DNA of 64,000 nucleotides from the NCBI GenBank assembly GCA_017849615.1, contig JAFIGS010000011.1, positions 124,001-188,000 on the forward strand, read 5' to 3'. The stretch is from Pseudolabrys sp. Its GTDB lineage: Bacteria; Pseudomonadota; Alphaproteobacteria; Rhizobiales; Xanthobacteraceae. Within the stretch, counting starts at the first letter, position 1, and each line of letters starts with the position of its first letter. Below the pieces are notes generated by a model that was not told where the DNA came from, made no database searches, and saw only the letters and a program-made list of their open reading frames with translations. Position numbers and translations under genes: made by a program. This document shows positions 1 through 8,376 of this stretch, in pieces.

Positions 1-721
1 CCTGGATGAGCTTGATGACCTGCTCGATGCGCGATGCGGCGAGGCCGAGATTGCGCATGGTCTCGTCGGCGCGGGCAAGCTCGGTGACGGTGCGCGTCGT
101 GGCCGCGCGCGCGGCATCGACCTGGCACGACGACGTCACCGCCAGCGCCTGCACATCGCGCGCCGCGGCAGCGACGCCGGCAACTTCTTCGGCGGCCTGC
201 GCGGCGGCGTCGGAGGAATACGTGACCTGCTGCGCCATCAGCCGGTTGGTCTGCGCCAGCTCGTCGGCGGTGCCGCGAATGCGCTCGCCCGCCATGGTAA
301 AGGCGCTGACGACATCGTCGATGGCGCTGCGAAAGTTGCCGGTGAAGAAATGGCGGCCGGCATGATGCAGCCGCGCCTCGGTTTCGCGCCGACTCTGATC
401 CACCGACAAGGTGTCGGCGTCGATCAGGGCGGCGCGTATACGGCTTGCGGTGTCGCCGAAACTGCGAATGGCGCCATCGCCGATACGCTCCGGCAGGCTG
501 ACGTAGCGATCACCGCCCGCAATCGCCCCGATCGAATCCATGACCGCGCTCAGCCGCCTTTCGGCAAACATGCCGACGGCCAGCGAACCGGCCAGGCCCG
601 CGGCAAGCGCCATCAAGGCCGAACCCGACGCATGGAATGCGAACGCGACTGCGGCGCAGACAATGAACACCGGCACCGCGATCCACAGGGCAGGCCGCGG
701 GATTCGATTTCGGGCGGACAT
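1..721 (-). CDS. Methyl-accepting chemotaxis protein, 3' part outside window
   Basis: The reading frame starts with ATG at 721 and runs off the left edge after about 240 codons. The N-terminus has two closely spaced hydrophobic segments (about residues 12-30 and 33-50). A HAMP-like stretch follows, then a long Ala/Glu/Thr-rich helical region ending in 'ASRIEQVIKLIQ', the sequence that normally leads into the conserved hairpin tip of a chemoreceptor signalling domain. It would be an inner-membrane chemoreceptor or related sensor. With so short an N-terminus there is no sizeable periplasmic ligand domain, so any input is probably membrane-borne or cytoplasmic. The ligand is unknown. The class is clear although the tip itself is cut off. 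Confidence 0.75.
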   Translation of the reverse strand, partial: MSARNRIPRPALWIAVPVFIVCAAVAFAFHASGSALMALAAGLAGSLAVGMFAERRLSAVMDSIGAIAGGDRYVSLPERIGDGAIRSFGDTASRIRAALIDADTLSVDQSRRETEARLHHAGRHFFTGNFRSAIDDVVSAFTMAGERIRGTADELAQTNRLMAQQVTYSSDAAAQAAEEVAGVAAAARDVQALAVTSSCQVDAARAATTRTVTELARADETMRNLGLAASRIEQVIKLIQ

Positions 722-872
722 TTCAGGCTCGATTGGGAAAGGATTTCGCCTTTCAAATTCGCCCGAATATGGTTTCCAAATTCTTGTTGAAGGTGCGGAA
801 ACACCGCATCAAATGTCGGCAAACGCGCTCAAGTTTTAGGCGCACCGCGATTTATAAAGAACGCCCGACGCC

Positions 873-1823
873 TCACGAGGACTTGCCACAGGACTTGCCG
901 CGGATCGAAGCCCAGTCGAGCGCCGCGACTTCGCTCTTGATCCATGTGCCGAAAGCCTTGGCAGCCGGCGGCGGCCTCCGGTTCGACGGGCCGACCAGAT
1001 AGAACGCGCGTCCGGATTCCAGCGCCAGCGGAAAGGGCATGACGAGCTGGCCGCTTCGCAAGTCGTCATAGGCGAGAATGTCATAGGTCAGCAGCACGCC
1101 GGCGCCCTGGCAGGCGGCATCGAGCGCATGGTCGGCGCTGTTGAAGCGCAGGCCGCGCCGCAGATCGACCTCGCCGACACCGGCGGTTTTGAACCACACC
1201 GCCCAGTCCGGGCGCGCAGCAGTCGGGATCAGCGAGTCGTCGTGGATCAGCCGGAAGCCGGCGAGATCCGCCGCCGAGCGGATCGGCCCATGCTTCTCGA
1301 GGAATTGCGGCGTGCACACCGGCACGAAGAAGACGTCGACCAGCATGTCGAGATCGAGACCACCGGCGGCTTTCGGCGGCACCGCCATGTTGCGCAACGC
1401 CATGTCGATGCCGTCATTGATGAAGTTGGCGTTGCTGGCGCTCGCGGAAATGCGGATGTCGATATCGGGATAGGCGGCCGCGAACCGGTAGAGCCGCGGC
1501 ACCAGCCATTTCGCGGTCAGGCCCGGCGAGGTGCTGAGCACAAGCACATTCTCGTTCTGGCCGGCGTTGAAGGAGGCCACCGCGTCGCGGATATGGCTGA
1601 AGCCGGTCTGCAGGCCCGGATAAAGCTGCCGGCCAGCCGCGGTGAGCGCGATGGCGCGGACCCGGCGCTCGAACAGCTTGACGCCCAGCATCTCCTCCAG
1701 CGCGCGGATCTGGTGGCTCAGCGCGCCCGGCGTGACGTTCAGCTCGTTCGCGGCCTGGGTCAAACTCAGGTGACGCGCCGCTGCTTCAAAGGCGCGCAGG
1801 GCGGAAAGCGGGGGCATGGCCAT
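873..1823 (-). CDS. LysR-family transcriptional regulator (GcvA-like)
   Basis: This 316-residue protein has an N-terminal winged helix-turn-helix (about residues 1-65, 'LSLTQAANELNVTPGALSHQ') and a LysR substrate-binding domain (about 90-300). The sequence is of the GcvA / AmpR-like branch. The frame is open well upstream, but LysR proteins begin a few residues before the HTH, so ATG 1823 ('MAMPPLSALRAFEAAARHLS') is chosen. It is divergent from the GntR gene at 2013. TTGA-N7-TCAA palindromes lie directly in front of its start and 66 bp further upstream, which fits autoregulation. The inducer is unknown. A role in controlling the neighbouring dioxygenase is an inference from position. Confidence 0.88.
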   Translation of the reverse strand: MAMPPLSALRAFEAAARHLSLTQAANELNVTPGALSHQIRALEEMLGVKLFERRVRAIALTAAGRQLYPGLQTGFSHIRDAVASFNAGQNENVLVLSTSPGLTAKWLVPRLYRFAAAYPDIDIRISASASNANFINDGIDMALRNMAVPPKAAGGLDLDMLVDVFFVPVCTPQFLEKHGPIRSAADLAGFRLIHDDSLIPTAARPDWAVWFKTAGVGEVDLRRGLRFNSADHALDAACQGAGVLLTYDILAYDDLRSGQLVMPFPLALESGRAFYLVGPSNRRPPPAAKAFGTWIKSEVAALDWASIRGKSCGKSS

Positions 1824-1824
1824 G

Positions 1825-1906
1825 GTTGAACCTCGCTCAACTGTCCGCCCGTGATTTGCCCTTGTCAACGGACCTGAGGCGGCCAGAGGGTTTGAGGTCC
1901 ACTCAA
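1825..1906. promoter_or_regulatory. Two LysR-type operator candidates (TTGA-N7-TCAA)
   Basis: Two short palindromes lie between the divergent LysR and GntR genes. The first is GTTGA-N7-TCAAC at 1825-1841, starting 2 bp from the LysR start codon. The second is TTGAG-N5-CTCAA at 1892-1906. Both contain the T-N11-A core of LysR-type boxes, and they are 66 bp apart. A third copy is at 3535-3551. The shared sequence and position suggest sites for the LysR protein encoded here. Confidence 0.5.
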
Positions 1907-1978
1907 CGATCGGAACAACGCCGGCACGCAAACTCGCGGGAAATCGAAGGTTTACACGTGTCCGTCCCGGACTTACGC

Positions 1979-1999
1979 TTTGGAATTCGGAATTCCAAA
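1979..1999. promoter_or_regulatory. Perfect 21-bp palindrome, probable GntR operator
   Basis: The arms TTTGGAATTC and GAATTCCAAA flank a single G, giving a perfect 10+1+10 inverted repeat that ends 13 bp before the ATG of the GntR gene. Operators of FCD-type GntR repressors are often TTGG/CCAA-bounded palindromes, so this is probably the autoregulatory site of the adjacent regulator. Its placement would block the promoter or the ribosome-binding region of the GntR-dioxygenase unit. Confidence 0.6.
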
Positions 2000-2012
2000 A
2001 TGGCGGCCTGTC

Positions 2013-2684
2013 ATGATCCCGCTGAGCGTTGCGCCGAATCTGATCCAGCAGGTCTACGACCGGATCCTCGAATCGATCGTCGATCACACGCTGAAACCCG
2101 GCCATCGCATCCGGCAGCAGGCTCTCGCGGAAACGCTCGGCGTATCGCGCCAGCCGGTCAGCCACGCCCTGCATTTGCTGCGCCGGCAGGGCCTTGTCAT
2201 TGAGAGCGGCCGCAAGGGCTTTCAGGTGACGCCGCTCGACGCGGTGCGGCTACGCCAGCTCTATGAAGTACGCGGCGCTCTCGATGCGCTCGCAGCGCGG
2301 CTGGCGGCGGACAACATCAAGGCCGACGCCCCGCGCGCCGCGTTCGAAGCCGCTCTCGCCGCCGGCGAGACCATCGATGCCGACACACCGCTCAGCAAAC
2401 TCATCGCCCTCGATCTCGACTTTCACCGCGCGCTCTACCGGCTCTCCGGCAATCCGGCGATCGAGGAAATGGCGGCGCCGCAATGGCCGCATCTGCGCCG
2501 CTCGATGGCGGCGGTGCTGATCGATGCCGACTACCGAAATCTCGCCTGGGCCGAGCACCGCGCCATTGCGCAACGCGTACTGACCGGCGCGGCCGCGGAA
2601 GCCGAAGCCGCCGCGCAGGCGCATGCGCTCGCCGCCGGGCGGACAACGGAGGAAAGACTGAGGTCGCTCGAACAGGCGGCCTGA
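2013..2684 (+). CDS. GntR-family regulator, FCD type
   Basis: This is a 223-residue regulator. An N-terminal GntR winged HTH (about residues 1-70, 'QQALAETLGVSRQPVSHALHLLRRQGLV') is followed by an all-helical FCD domain (about 80-210). The domain keeps metal-ligand-like residues ('LDLDFH', 'AEHRAI', 'AQAHAL'). A TTG at 1980 extends the frame upstream, but it lies inside the operator palindrome, so ATG 2013 is preferred. The gene ends 31 bp before the dioxygenase and probably forms an operon with it. FCD regulators usually respond to small organic acids, so a catabolic-substrate sensor is likely. The effector cannot be named from sequence. Confidence 0.88.
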   Translation: MIPLSVAPNLIQQVYDRILESIVDHTLKPGHRIRQQALAETLGVSRQPVSHALHLLRRQGLVIESGRKGFQVTPLDAVRLRQLYEVRGALDALAARLAADNIKADAPRAAFEAALAAGETIDADTPLSKLIALDLDFHRALYRLSGNPAIEEMAAPQWPHLRRSMAAVLIDADYRNLAWAEHRAIAQRVLTGAAAEAEAAAQAHALAAGRTTEERLRSLEQAA

Positions 2685-2715
2685 CTTCAAAACAACCAAA
2701 ACCAAGGAGGAGACG

Positions 2716-3513
2716 ATGAAGCTGACCCAGGAGCAGATCGATCAATTCCATACCGAAGGCTGGTTGCTGCTGCCCGAACTGTTTACCGCCGAGGAGGTCG
2801 ATCTCCTGCGGCGTGAAGCCACGACGATCTACGAGCAAAACCGTCCCGAGGTCTGGCGCGAGAAGGACGGCAAGCCGCGCACCGCATTCGCGGCCCACAA
2901 ATACAACGAAGCGTTCCGCCTGCTCGGCGCGCACCCGCGCATGATCGGGCCGGTCGAACAGGTGTTCGGCGAACGCGTTTACATGCACCAGTACAAGATC
3001 AACGCCAAATCGACCTTCACCGGCGCGGTGTGGCAATGGCACCAGGACTACGGCACCTGGAAACGCGACGACGGCATGCCGGAGCCGCGCGCGATGAACA
3101 TCTCGATCTTTCTCGACGAAGTGATGCCGATCAATGGCCCTCTGATGCTGGTGCCGCGCAGCCATCTTGCCGGCGACCTCAAGGCCTCGCACGATCTCGA
3201 AACGACGTCCTATCCGCTGTGGACGCTCGACGAAGAGACGGTGACACGGCTCGTCAATGACGGCGGCATTGTCGCGCCGACCGGAAAGCCCGGCAGCATG
3301 CTCATGTTCCACGGCAATCTGGTTCATGGCTCGGCCGGCAACATCACGCCGTATCCGCGCAAGATTGTTTATCTGACGCTGAATGCGGTCTCCAACTACA
3401 TCCGCAAGCCGACACGGCCGGAATTCATCGCGCATCAGGATTTTGCGCCGATCGAAACGGTCGATGACGACGCATTGGTCCGTCTCGCCCGCGAGCAAAA
3501 GAGGGCGGCGTAG
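2716..3513 (+). CDS. Phytanoyl-CoA dioxygenase (PhyH) family oxygenase
   Basis: This 265-residue protein belongs to the PhyH group of non-haem Fe(II)/2-oxoglutarate oxygenases. The first facial-triad pair is seen in 'WQWHQDYGTW' (His-X-Asp). A second His falls in 'MLMFHGNLVHGSAGN', followed by a candidate 2-oxoglutarate-binding Arg or Ser region. An AAGGAGG ribosome-binding site sits just before ATG 2716. The substrate is unknown. The HQDYGTW stretch recalls ectoine hydroxylase, but no ectoine genes are nearby and the rest diverges. Its position behind a GntR regulator suggests oxidation of a growth substrate or osmolyte. Confidence 0.85.
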   Translation: MKLTQEQIDQFHTEGWLLLPELFTAEEVDLLRREATTIYEQNRPEVWREKDGKPRTAFAAHKYNEAFRLLGAHPRMIGPVEQVFGERVYMHQYKINAKSTFTGAVWQWHQDYGTWKRDDGMPEPRAMNISIFLDEVMPINGPLMLVPRSHLAGDLKASHDLETTSYPLWTLDEETVTRLVNDGGIVAPTGKPGSMLMFHGNLVHGSAGNITPYPRKIVYLTLNAVSNYIRKPTRPEFIAHQDFAPIETVDDDALVRLAREQKRAA

Positions 3514-3534
3514 CGGCACAGCGGCGGGCGATGA

Positions 3535-3551
3535 GTTGAGCCCCGCTCAAC
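3535..3551. promoter_or_regulatory. Third copy of the LysR-type palindrome
   Basis: A GTTGAGC-CCC-GCTCAAC palindrome with perfect 7-bp arms lies in the 139-bp gap between the dioxygenase and the small gene at 3653. It shares TTGA-N7-TCAA with the two sites in front of the LysR gene. It could be an operator for the downstream gene. A weak terminator is possible, but no T-run follows. Confidence 0.4.
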
Positions 3552-3652
3552 CGTCGCCTGAGACCTTATCCTTTGTACGAGAGGCGCTTCAGGCAGAGAT
3601 TGACGGGCAAGAGGCCGGCTCGAGCGCCGGCTCAAACCCGGAGATCGCCACC

Positions 3653-3889
3653 ATGACCGTCACGCACCACGCTGGATTTCAGGTCATTGTCCTGCCCGCA
3701 GAGGGCCAAAAGGCGCAGAAACAGAGTCTGCTGCGAAGGCTTTCCGACATGCTGTTCGCCGCCGGCGAAACGAGGGCCCAGCGCGCCGTCGATGAATACG
3801 TCGCGCGCCACGGCGGCCGCCTGACCGACAGCCTCGAACGCGAGATCGGCGAACGCGCCCTGGACGGCGGCCTGAAATTCGGACGCTAG
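3653..3889 (+). CDS. Small hypothetical protein (78 aa)
   Basis: This 78-residue frame starts at ATG 3653. It has a short hydrophobic-basic N-terminus ('HHAGFQVIVLPAEGQKAQ') and a charged helical C-terminus ('AVDEYVARHGGRLTDSLEREIGERAL'). I do not recognise a named family, although short proteins of this build ('VARHGG-LTD-ERE-E') are familiar in Bradyrhizobium-like genomes. No signal peptide or transmembrane helix is evident. A LysR-type palindrome lies about 100 bp upstream. The frame is open further upstream, but the composition changes before 3653. Confidence 0.55.
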   Translation: MTVTHHAGFQVIVLPAEGQKAQKQSLLRRLSDMLFAAGETRAQRAVDEYVARHGGRLTDSLEREIGERALDGGLKFGR

Positions 3890-3919
3890 ACGGCGGATTG
3901 AATGCGGGGGACGGCGAGT

Positions 3920-5191
3920 TCAAGTCGTCCGGAAGTCCTCACGCAAAGGCACAGCCTCGGCGGCCTGTGCGAGCACGCGCACCGCCTGCCATGCCACCAC
4001 GGCGAAGGCCGGCATCAGCACCAGCGGCCCGACGGCAAAGCCGGTCGTCACGGCGAGGCTGACGCCGAACAGCGGCAGCAGCAGCACGCCGCCCGCCGCG
4101 ACGAGGGCGACGCGCGGGTGGTCGCCGCGCGCCGCGTAAATCCACACCGCGACGAAAGCGCCGATCACGAGGTCGTAGTCCTGCAGATACGGCGTCGCGA
4201 GACAGGTGCCGAGCGCCAGCGCGGCGCATTTGATCGCGCTCGGACAATCGGGCCGGCGCCACAGCATCACGACGACAGTCGCCGCCAGCAACGCCGCAAC
4301 GGCCTGGATGGCGTAAGCGGTCGCGACATCCGCGCCGATGCGCCGCGCCGCCACGAACACCGACATCATGCGATGCCAGACCCCGGTCCCATCCTCGAGC
4401 ACCAGCGCGCGCAGCACGCGGACATTCGCCAGATAGTCGGCCCACAGCTCGATGCCGAACAGCATCATGCTCGCAGCGATCAGCGATACGACGGTCACGG
4501 CGGCGGCGGCGATGGTGCGCCAGTAGCCGCCGGCGGCCAGCGCCAGCGGCAACAGCAGCCCCAGATGCGGCTTGTAGGCGAGACAACCGAACAGCACACC
4601 CGCCAGCAACGGCCGCCGCTCCAGCAGCGTCAGTCCGCCGCCCAGCAATGCCGCGGTCCAGGTTCCGTTCTGACCGCCGACGGCATTGACGAAGATTGCG
4701 GGCGTCGCCAGGGCCAGCCACAGCCCTTGTGCCGGCGACGCCGCGCGCAGCGCCGCATAGAACGCGCACCATCCCGACAGCAGCCAGGCAAAGAGGCCCG
4801 GCACATAGGGAAGGGCGGCCAGCGGCGCCGTGAGAAGAAGCAGAATCGGAGGATAGCTGTAGTGATAGAAATCGATCGGCATGCCGGCGACGCCGGTCTC
4901 GAAGGCGTGAAAGGCATTCCAGTCGTAGATCTCGGCGGCCCGGCCATGAAAGGCGAGCCATGCGCCCGACCAGTAATTGATGAAATCATCGCCGAACGGG
5001 CGGCCGACACGCGCGCCATCGAACAGGCGCGGCGCCAGAAGGTCGACGGCGTAGATCACCGGCGCGATCGCACACCACAGAAGCGCAAATGCTCGTAATC
5101 GAGACTGCACGGCACACCCCCACCCCGGACGCGCGCCTCTGGTTGAGCCAAGAGGACTTCGCGCCCGTTCGCGTGCAGTTATGACGGCCAC
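3920..5191 (-). CDS. GT87-type membrane glycosyltransferase (DUF2029)
   Basis: This polytopic membrane protein has up to 423 residues and roughly ten hydrophobic segments. An early acidic motif follows the first helix ('GDDFINYWSGAWLAFHGRAAEIYD'), typical of the GT87/DUF2029 group of polyprenyl-phosphate-sugar-dependent glycosyltransferases. A second lumenal-side stretch 'FYHYSYPPI' is also characteristic. The GTG start at 5191 gives a long basic N-terminus. A second GTG at 5110 ('VQSRLRAFALLW', 396 aa) fits other family members better. It probably transfers a sugar to an envelope glycolipid or polymer, acceptor unknown. It stands alone downstream of rho. Confidence 0.75.
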   Translation of the reverse strand: MAVITARERARSPLGSTRGARPGWGCAVQSRLRAFALLWCAIAPVIYAVDLLAPRLFDGARVGRPFGDDFINYWSGAWLAFHGRAAEIYDWNAFHAFETGVAGMPIDFYHYSYPPILLLLTAPLAALPYVPGLFAWLLSGWCAFYAALRAASPAQGLWLALATPAIFVNAVGGQNGTWTAALLGGGLTLLERRPLLAGVLFGCLAYKPHLGLLLPLALAAGGYWRTIAAAAVTVVSLIAASMMLFGIELWADYLANVRVLRALVLEDGTGVWHRMMSVFVAARRIGADVATAYAIQAVAALLAATVVVMLWRRPDCPSAIKCAALALGTCLATPYLQDYDLVIGAFVAVWIYAARGDHPRVALVAAGGVLLLPLFGVSLAVTTGFAVGPLVLMPAFAVVAWQAVRVLAQAAEAVPLREDFRTT

Positions 5192-5247
5192 GACCTACGA
5201 TAGCGTAACATCTGCCGGTTGCATTTGAATTGTTGTTCCATCGAACG

Positions 5248-5278
5248 ACAAAGGCCGGGCTTTGGGCCCGGCCTTTGT
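5248..5278 (-). terminator. rho transcription terminator hairpin
   Basis: A perfect 13-bp stem (ACAAAGGCCGGGC / GCCCGGCCTTTGT) with a 5-nt loop begins 39 bp beyond the rho stop codon. On the minus strand the stem ends in TTTGT and is followed by CGTTCG rather than a long T-run. Its position after rho and before the GT87 gene makes it the likely end of the hemE-hemJ-rho transcript. Confidence 0.65.
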
Positions 5279-5316
5279 GATCAGCGATAACGATCGGTGA
5301 TGTTTTTCGTAACGCC

Positions 5317-6582
5317 TCAGGTGTTCATGCTCTCGAAGAACTCGGCGTTGCTCTTGGTGTTGCGCAGCTTGTCGAGCAGGAAGTCGATCGCATCCATCGT
5401 GCCCATCGGGTTGAGGATACGGCGCAGCACGTACATCTTCTTGAGCGTGTCCTTCTCGGTGAGCAGCTCTTCCTTGCGCGTGCCCGAGCGGGTGATGTCG
5501 ATCGCCGGGAAGGTGCGTTTGTCCGCGACCTTGCGGTCGAGGATGAGTTCCGAGTTACCGGTGCCCTTGAATTCCTCGAAGATGACTTCGTCCATGCGGC
5601 TGCCGGTGTCGATCAGCGCCGTGGCGATGATGGTCAGCGAGCCGCCTTCCTCAATGTTGCGGGCGGCGCCGAAGAACCGCTTCGGACGCTGCAGCGCGTT
5701 GGCGTCCACACCGCCGGTCAGCACCTTGCCGGATGACGGCACCACGGTGTTGTAGGCGCGGCCGAGACGGGTGATCGAATCGAGCAGGATGACGACGTCG
5801 CGGCCGTGTTCAACGAGGCGCTTGGCCTTCTCGATGACCATCTCGGCCACCGCGACGTGGCGCGTCGCCGGCTCGTCGAAGGTCGATGACACGACCTCGC
5901 CCTTCACCGAACGCTGCATGTCGGTGACTTCTTCCGGACGCTCGTCGATCAGGAGAACGATCAGATAGCACTCGGGATGGTTCGCGGTGATGGCGTGCGC
6001 GATGTTCTGCAGCAGCACGGTTTTACCGGTGCGCGGCGGCGCCACGACGAGGGCGCGCTGGCCCTTGCCGATCGGCGCGACGATGTCGATGACTCGCGCC
6101 GACAGATCTTTTTTGGTCGGATCGTCATGTTCCATCTTCAGCCGCTCGTCGGGATAGAGCGGCGTCAGGTTGTCGAAGTTGATCTTGTGGCGCGCCTTCT
6201 CGGGGTCCTCGAAATTGATCGTATTGACCTTGAGCAGCGCGAAATAGCGTTCGCCTTCCTTGGGCGAGCGGATCTGGCCTTCGACGGTGTCGCCGGTGCG
6301 CAGGCCGAAGCGGCGGATCTGCGAGGGCGAGACGTAGATGTCGTCCGGGCCGGACAGGTAGTTCGATTCCGGCGAGCGCAAAAAGCCGAAACCGTCGGAG
6401 AGAACCTCGACCACGCCTTCGCCGATGATCTCGATTTCCTGCGCGGCGAGCTGCTTCAGGATCGCGAACATCAGCTCCTGCTTGCGCAAGGTGGAGGCAT
6501 TCTCGACCTGGTGCTCTTCGGCGAAGGCCAGAAGTTCGGCGGGGGTCTTTGACTTGAGGTCCTGGAGTTTCATTTCCCGCAT
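5317..6582 (-). CDS. rho: Transcription termination factor Rho
   Basis: This is the 421-residue hexameric RNA helicase for Rho-dependent termination. The order is an N-terminal Rho-N helical domain ('[23 protein letters not shown]'), a cold-shock-like RNA-binding domain ('[23 protein letters not shown]'), and a RecA-type ATPase. The ATPase has Walker A 'APPRTGKT', Walker B '[11 protein letters not shown]', and the Q/R-loop region '[22 protein letters not shown]'. Length and motifs are normal. ATG 6582 and ATG 6573 are both possible ('MREMKLQ'). It is the last gene of a leftward hemE-hemJ-rho run at the predicted origin. Confidence 0.98.
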   Translation of the reverse strand: MREMKLQDLKSKTPAELLAFAEEHQVENASTLRKQELMFAILKQLAAQEIEIIGEGVVEVLSDGFGFLRSPESNYLSGPDDIYVSPSQIRRFGLRTGDTVEGQIRSPKEGERYFALLKVNTINFEDPEKARHKINFDNLTPLYPDERLKMEHDDPTKKDLSARVIDIVAPIGKGQRALVVAPPRTGKTVLLQNIAHAITANHPECYLIVLLIDERPEEVTDMQRSVKGEVVSSTFDEPATRHVAVAEMVIEKAKRLVEHGRDVVILLDSITRLGRAYNTVVPSSGKVLTGGVDANALQRPKRFFGAARNIEEGGSLTIIATALIDTGSRMDEVIFEEFKGTGNSELILDRKVADKRTFPAIDITRSGTRKEELLTEKDTLKKMYVLRRILNPMGTMDAIDFLLDKLRNTKSNAEFFESMNT

Positions 6583-6833
6583 GGGGGGTAGGGTCCTTGA
6601 AGGGAAACCGGCTTGGTTTGAACCTTGGCCTTTAAAAAATTCGGGGCCAGTGCCGGGTCAACAGTGGAAGTGAGTGAGTTCGCAGGTCTGGGGAGGCGCG
6701 GGGCTTTTCAGGAGAAGGTCCTGGAGCCTGCGGCGGTTCCGAACGGCTCGGTTCCGGTACGCGACTGCATCCGCCTGCGTTGGTGGGATAAATCAAAGAT
6801 AAGTGACGCCGCGATTTCGCGCAAGGGCGGAGA

Positions 6834-6866
6834 AAAGCCGATAGCCGGCGCCGTTCTAGAACGGCT
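6834..6866 (-). terminator. Possible terminator after hemJ
   Basis: A 16-bp perfect palindrome GCCGTTCTAGAACGGC (6850-6865) overlaps the hemJ stop. On the minus strand it is followed by a GCCG/CGGC mini-hairpin and then TTTTCTCC. This could end or attenuate the hemE-hemJ message before rho, which has a 273-bp leader region of its own (6583-6855) without another recognisable gene. Confidence 0.3.
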
Positions 6867-7278
6867 TTACCACCACCATGATCACGATGAAGATCATGAG
6901 CAGCGTAGGTACTTCGTTGATAATCCGAAAGAATTTTGCGTTCTTGGTGCTGCGGCCGGCGGCCAGGTCCTTGTGCCAGCGGCCGAGCATGCCGTGAACG
7001 GCGCTCATGGCGACAACCGCCAGCAGCTTGGCGTGCAGCCAGCCGGCCGTCATCCAGCCGCCCTCGAGGATGAGAACGACGCCGGCAATCCAGGTCACTG
7101 CCATGGCCGGGGTCATGATGAAATGCAGCAGGCGATGCTCCATGACCTCGAAGGTCCTGGCCTGCTGCGAGCCCGGTTCGGCGGCGACGTGATAGACGAA
7201 CAGCCGCGGCAGATAGAGCATTCCCGCCATCCACGAGATGACGGCAACGATGTGCAGGGCTTTGATCCAAAGGTACAT
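6856..7278 (-). CDS. hemJ: Protoporphyrinogen oxidase HemJ
   Basis: This 140-residue protein has four transmembrane segments and belongs to the HemJ (former UPF0093) family. HemJ carries out the oxygen-linked oxidation of protoporphyrinogen IX to protoporphyrin IX in bacteria lacking HemG and HemY. The N-terminal 'LWIKALHIVAVISWMAGMLYLPRLFVYH' contains the conserved His and Arg region. Further histidines in 'MEHRLLHFIMTP' and 'HAKLLAVVAMSAVHGML' are typical haem-ligand candidates. It lies 57 bp after hemE, consistent with co-transcription of two haem-pathway genes. Confidence 0.92.
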   Translation of the reverse strand: MYLWIKALHIVAVISWMAGMLYLPRLFVYHVAAEPGSQQARTFEVMEHRLLHFIMTPAMAVTWIAGVVLILEGGWMTAGWLHAKLLAVVAMSAVHGMLGRWHKDLAAGRSTKNAKFFRIINEVPTLLMIFIVIMVVVKPF

Positions 7279-7335
7279 GGCTTAGTGCTCGCCCGAGCGG
7301 GAGGCCGGGTCAACTCCCGCGATGAGAGTCCCCCG

Positions 7336-8376
7336 TTATCCCCGCACCCTTTTCAGCATCTGCTCGACATGCGCGATCGGCGTTGCCGGTAGGATGCCGT
7401 GGCCGAGATTGAAGATCAGCGGCCGGTCCGCCATCGTCAGAACGTCCTCGACCTCGCGGTCGAGCGCAGCCCCGCCGGCGAGCAGCGCCAGCGGATCGAC
7501 ATTGCCCTGGATCGGCACCCGCGGCTGCAGGATGTCGTGCGCCAGACTGCGCGGAAACATCCAGTCGAGGCCGATGGCATCGACGCCGGTGATTTCGACG
7601 TATGGCAGGGCCATCGCGCCGGCACCCCGGGGAAAACCGATGATCTTGGCGCCCGGCACTTGCGCGCGTACGCCGGTGACGATGCGCTCGGTCGGCTCCA
7701 TGCACCAGCGATCGAACTGTTCCGGCGGCAGAATGCCGGCCCAGGTATCGAAGATCTGCACGCAATCGGCGCCAGCCTTGAGCTGGCCGACGAGATATTC
7801 GATCGAGCCTTGCACGAGGCGATCGATGATGCGCTTGAAATTCTCCGGATCGCGATAGGCGAACAGCCTGGCCGGCGCCTGATCGGACGTCCCCTCACCG
7901 GCGACCATGTAGGTCGCCACCGTCCAGGGCGCGCCGCAGAAGCCGATCAAGGTCGTATTGTCCGGAAGTCCCGCTTTGACCCGGCGCACCGTCTCATAGA
8001 CCGGCACCAGCACATCGTGATCGACGCGCTCACGCAAGCCGGACAGCGATGCAGCATCGCTCATCGGCTCGAGCTTGGGTCCTTCGCCGGCCAGGAACTC
8101 GACCTTGCGGCCGAGCGCCAGCGGCATCACGAGAATATCGGAGAACAAAATCGCGGCGTCGAAGTTGAAACGCCTGATCGGTTGCAATGTGACTTCGGCC
8201 GCGAGTTCGGGATTGAAGCAGAGATCGAGGAAGCTGCCGGCCTTTGCGCGAAGCTCACGATACTCCGGCAGATAGCGGCCAGCTTGCCGCATCATCCAGA
8301 CCGGCGGAATCTCCTGCGCATGACCTTCGAGGACTTGCAGCAGGGGTTTTGTCCCCACGGGGTTCGCGGTCACCAT
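7336..8376 (-). CDS. hemE: Uroporphyrinogen decarboxylase
   Basis: This 346-residue cytosolic enzyme decarboxylates the four acetate side chains of uroporphyrinogen III to give coproporphyrinogen III. The signature '[16 protein letters not shown]' near the N-terminus and the active-site region '[17 protein letters not shown]' are present, as is '[17 protein letters not shown]'. Length is normal. It is the first gene of the leftward haem-rho unit. Its 5' region is the candidate chromosomal origin, as in Caulobacter and Sinorhizobium, where the origin abuts hemE. A CtrA-like site lies 8-22 bp upstream of the start. Confidence 0.97.
   Translation of the reverse strand: MVTANPVGTKPLLQVLEGHAQEIPPVWMMRQAGRYLPEYRELRAKAGSFLDLCFNPELAAEVTLQPIRRFNFDAAILFSDILVMPLALGRKVEFLAGEGPKLEPMSDAASLSGLRERVDHDVLVPVYETVRRVKAGLPDNTTLIGFCGAPWTVATYMVAGEGTSDQAPARLFAYRDPENFKRIIDRLVQGSIEYLVGQLKAGADCVQIFDTWAGILPPEQFDRWCMEPTERIVTGVRAQVPGAKIIGFPRGAGAMALPYVEITGVDAIGLDWMFPRSLAHDILQPRVPIQGNVDPLALLAGGAALDREVEDVLTMADRPLIFNLGHGILPATPIAHVEQMLKRVRG

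Noticed and set aside
2716-3513. Ectoine hydroxylase (EctD)
   Set aside because: Only the HQDYGTW segment is suggestive. There are no ectABC genes, and flanking regulators indicate catabolic control.
6850-6865. GCCGTTCTAGAACGGC as an Irr/haem-control operator
   Set aside because: It overlaps the hemJ stop codon rather than a promoter and resembles a terminator stem more than an operator.
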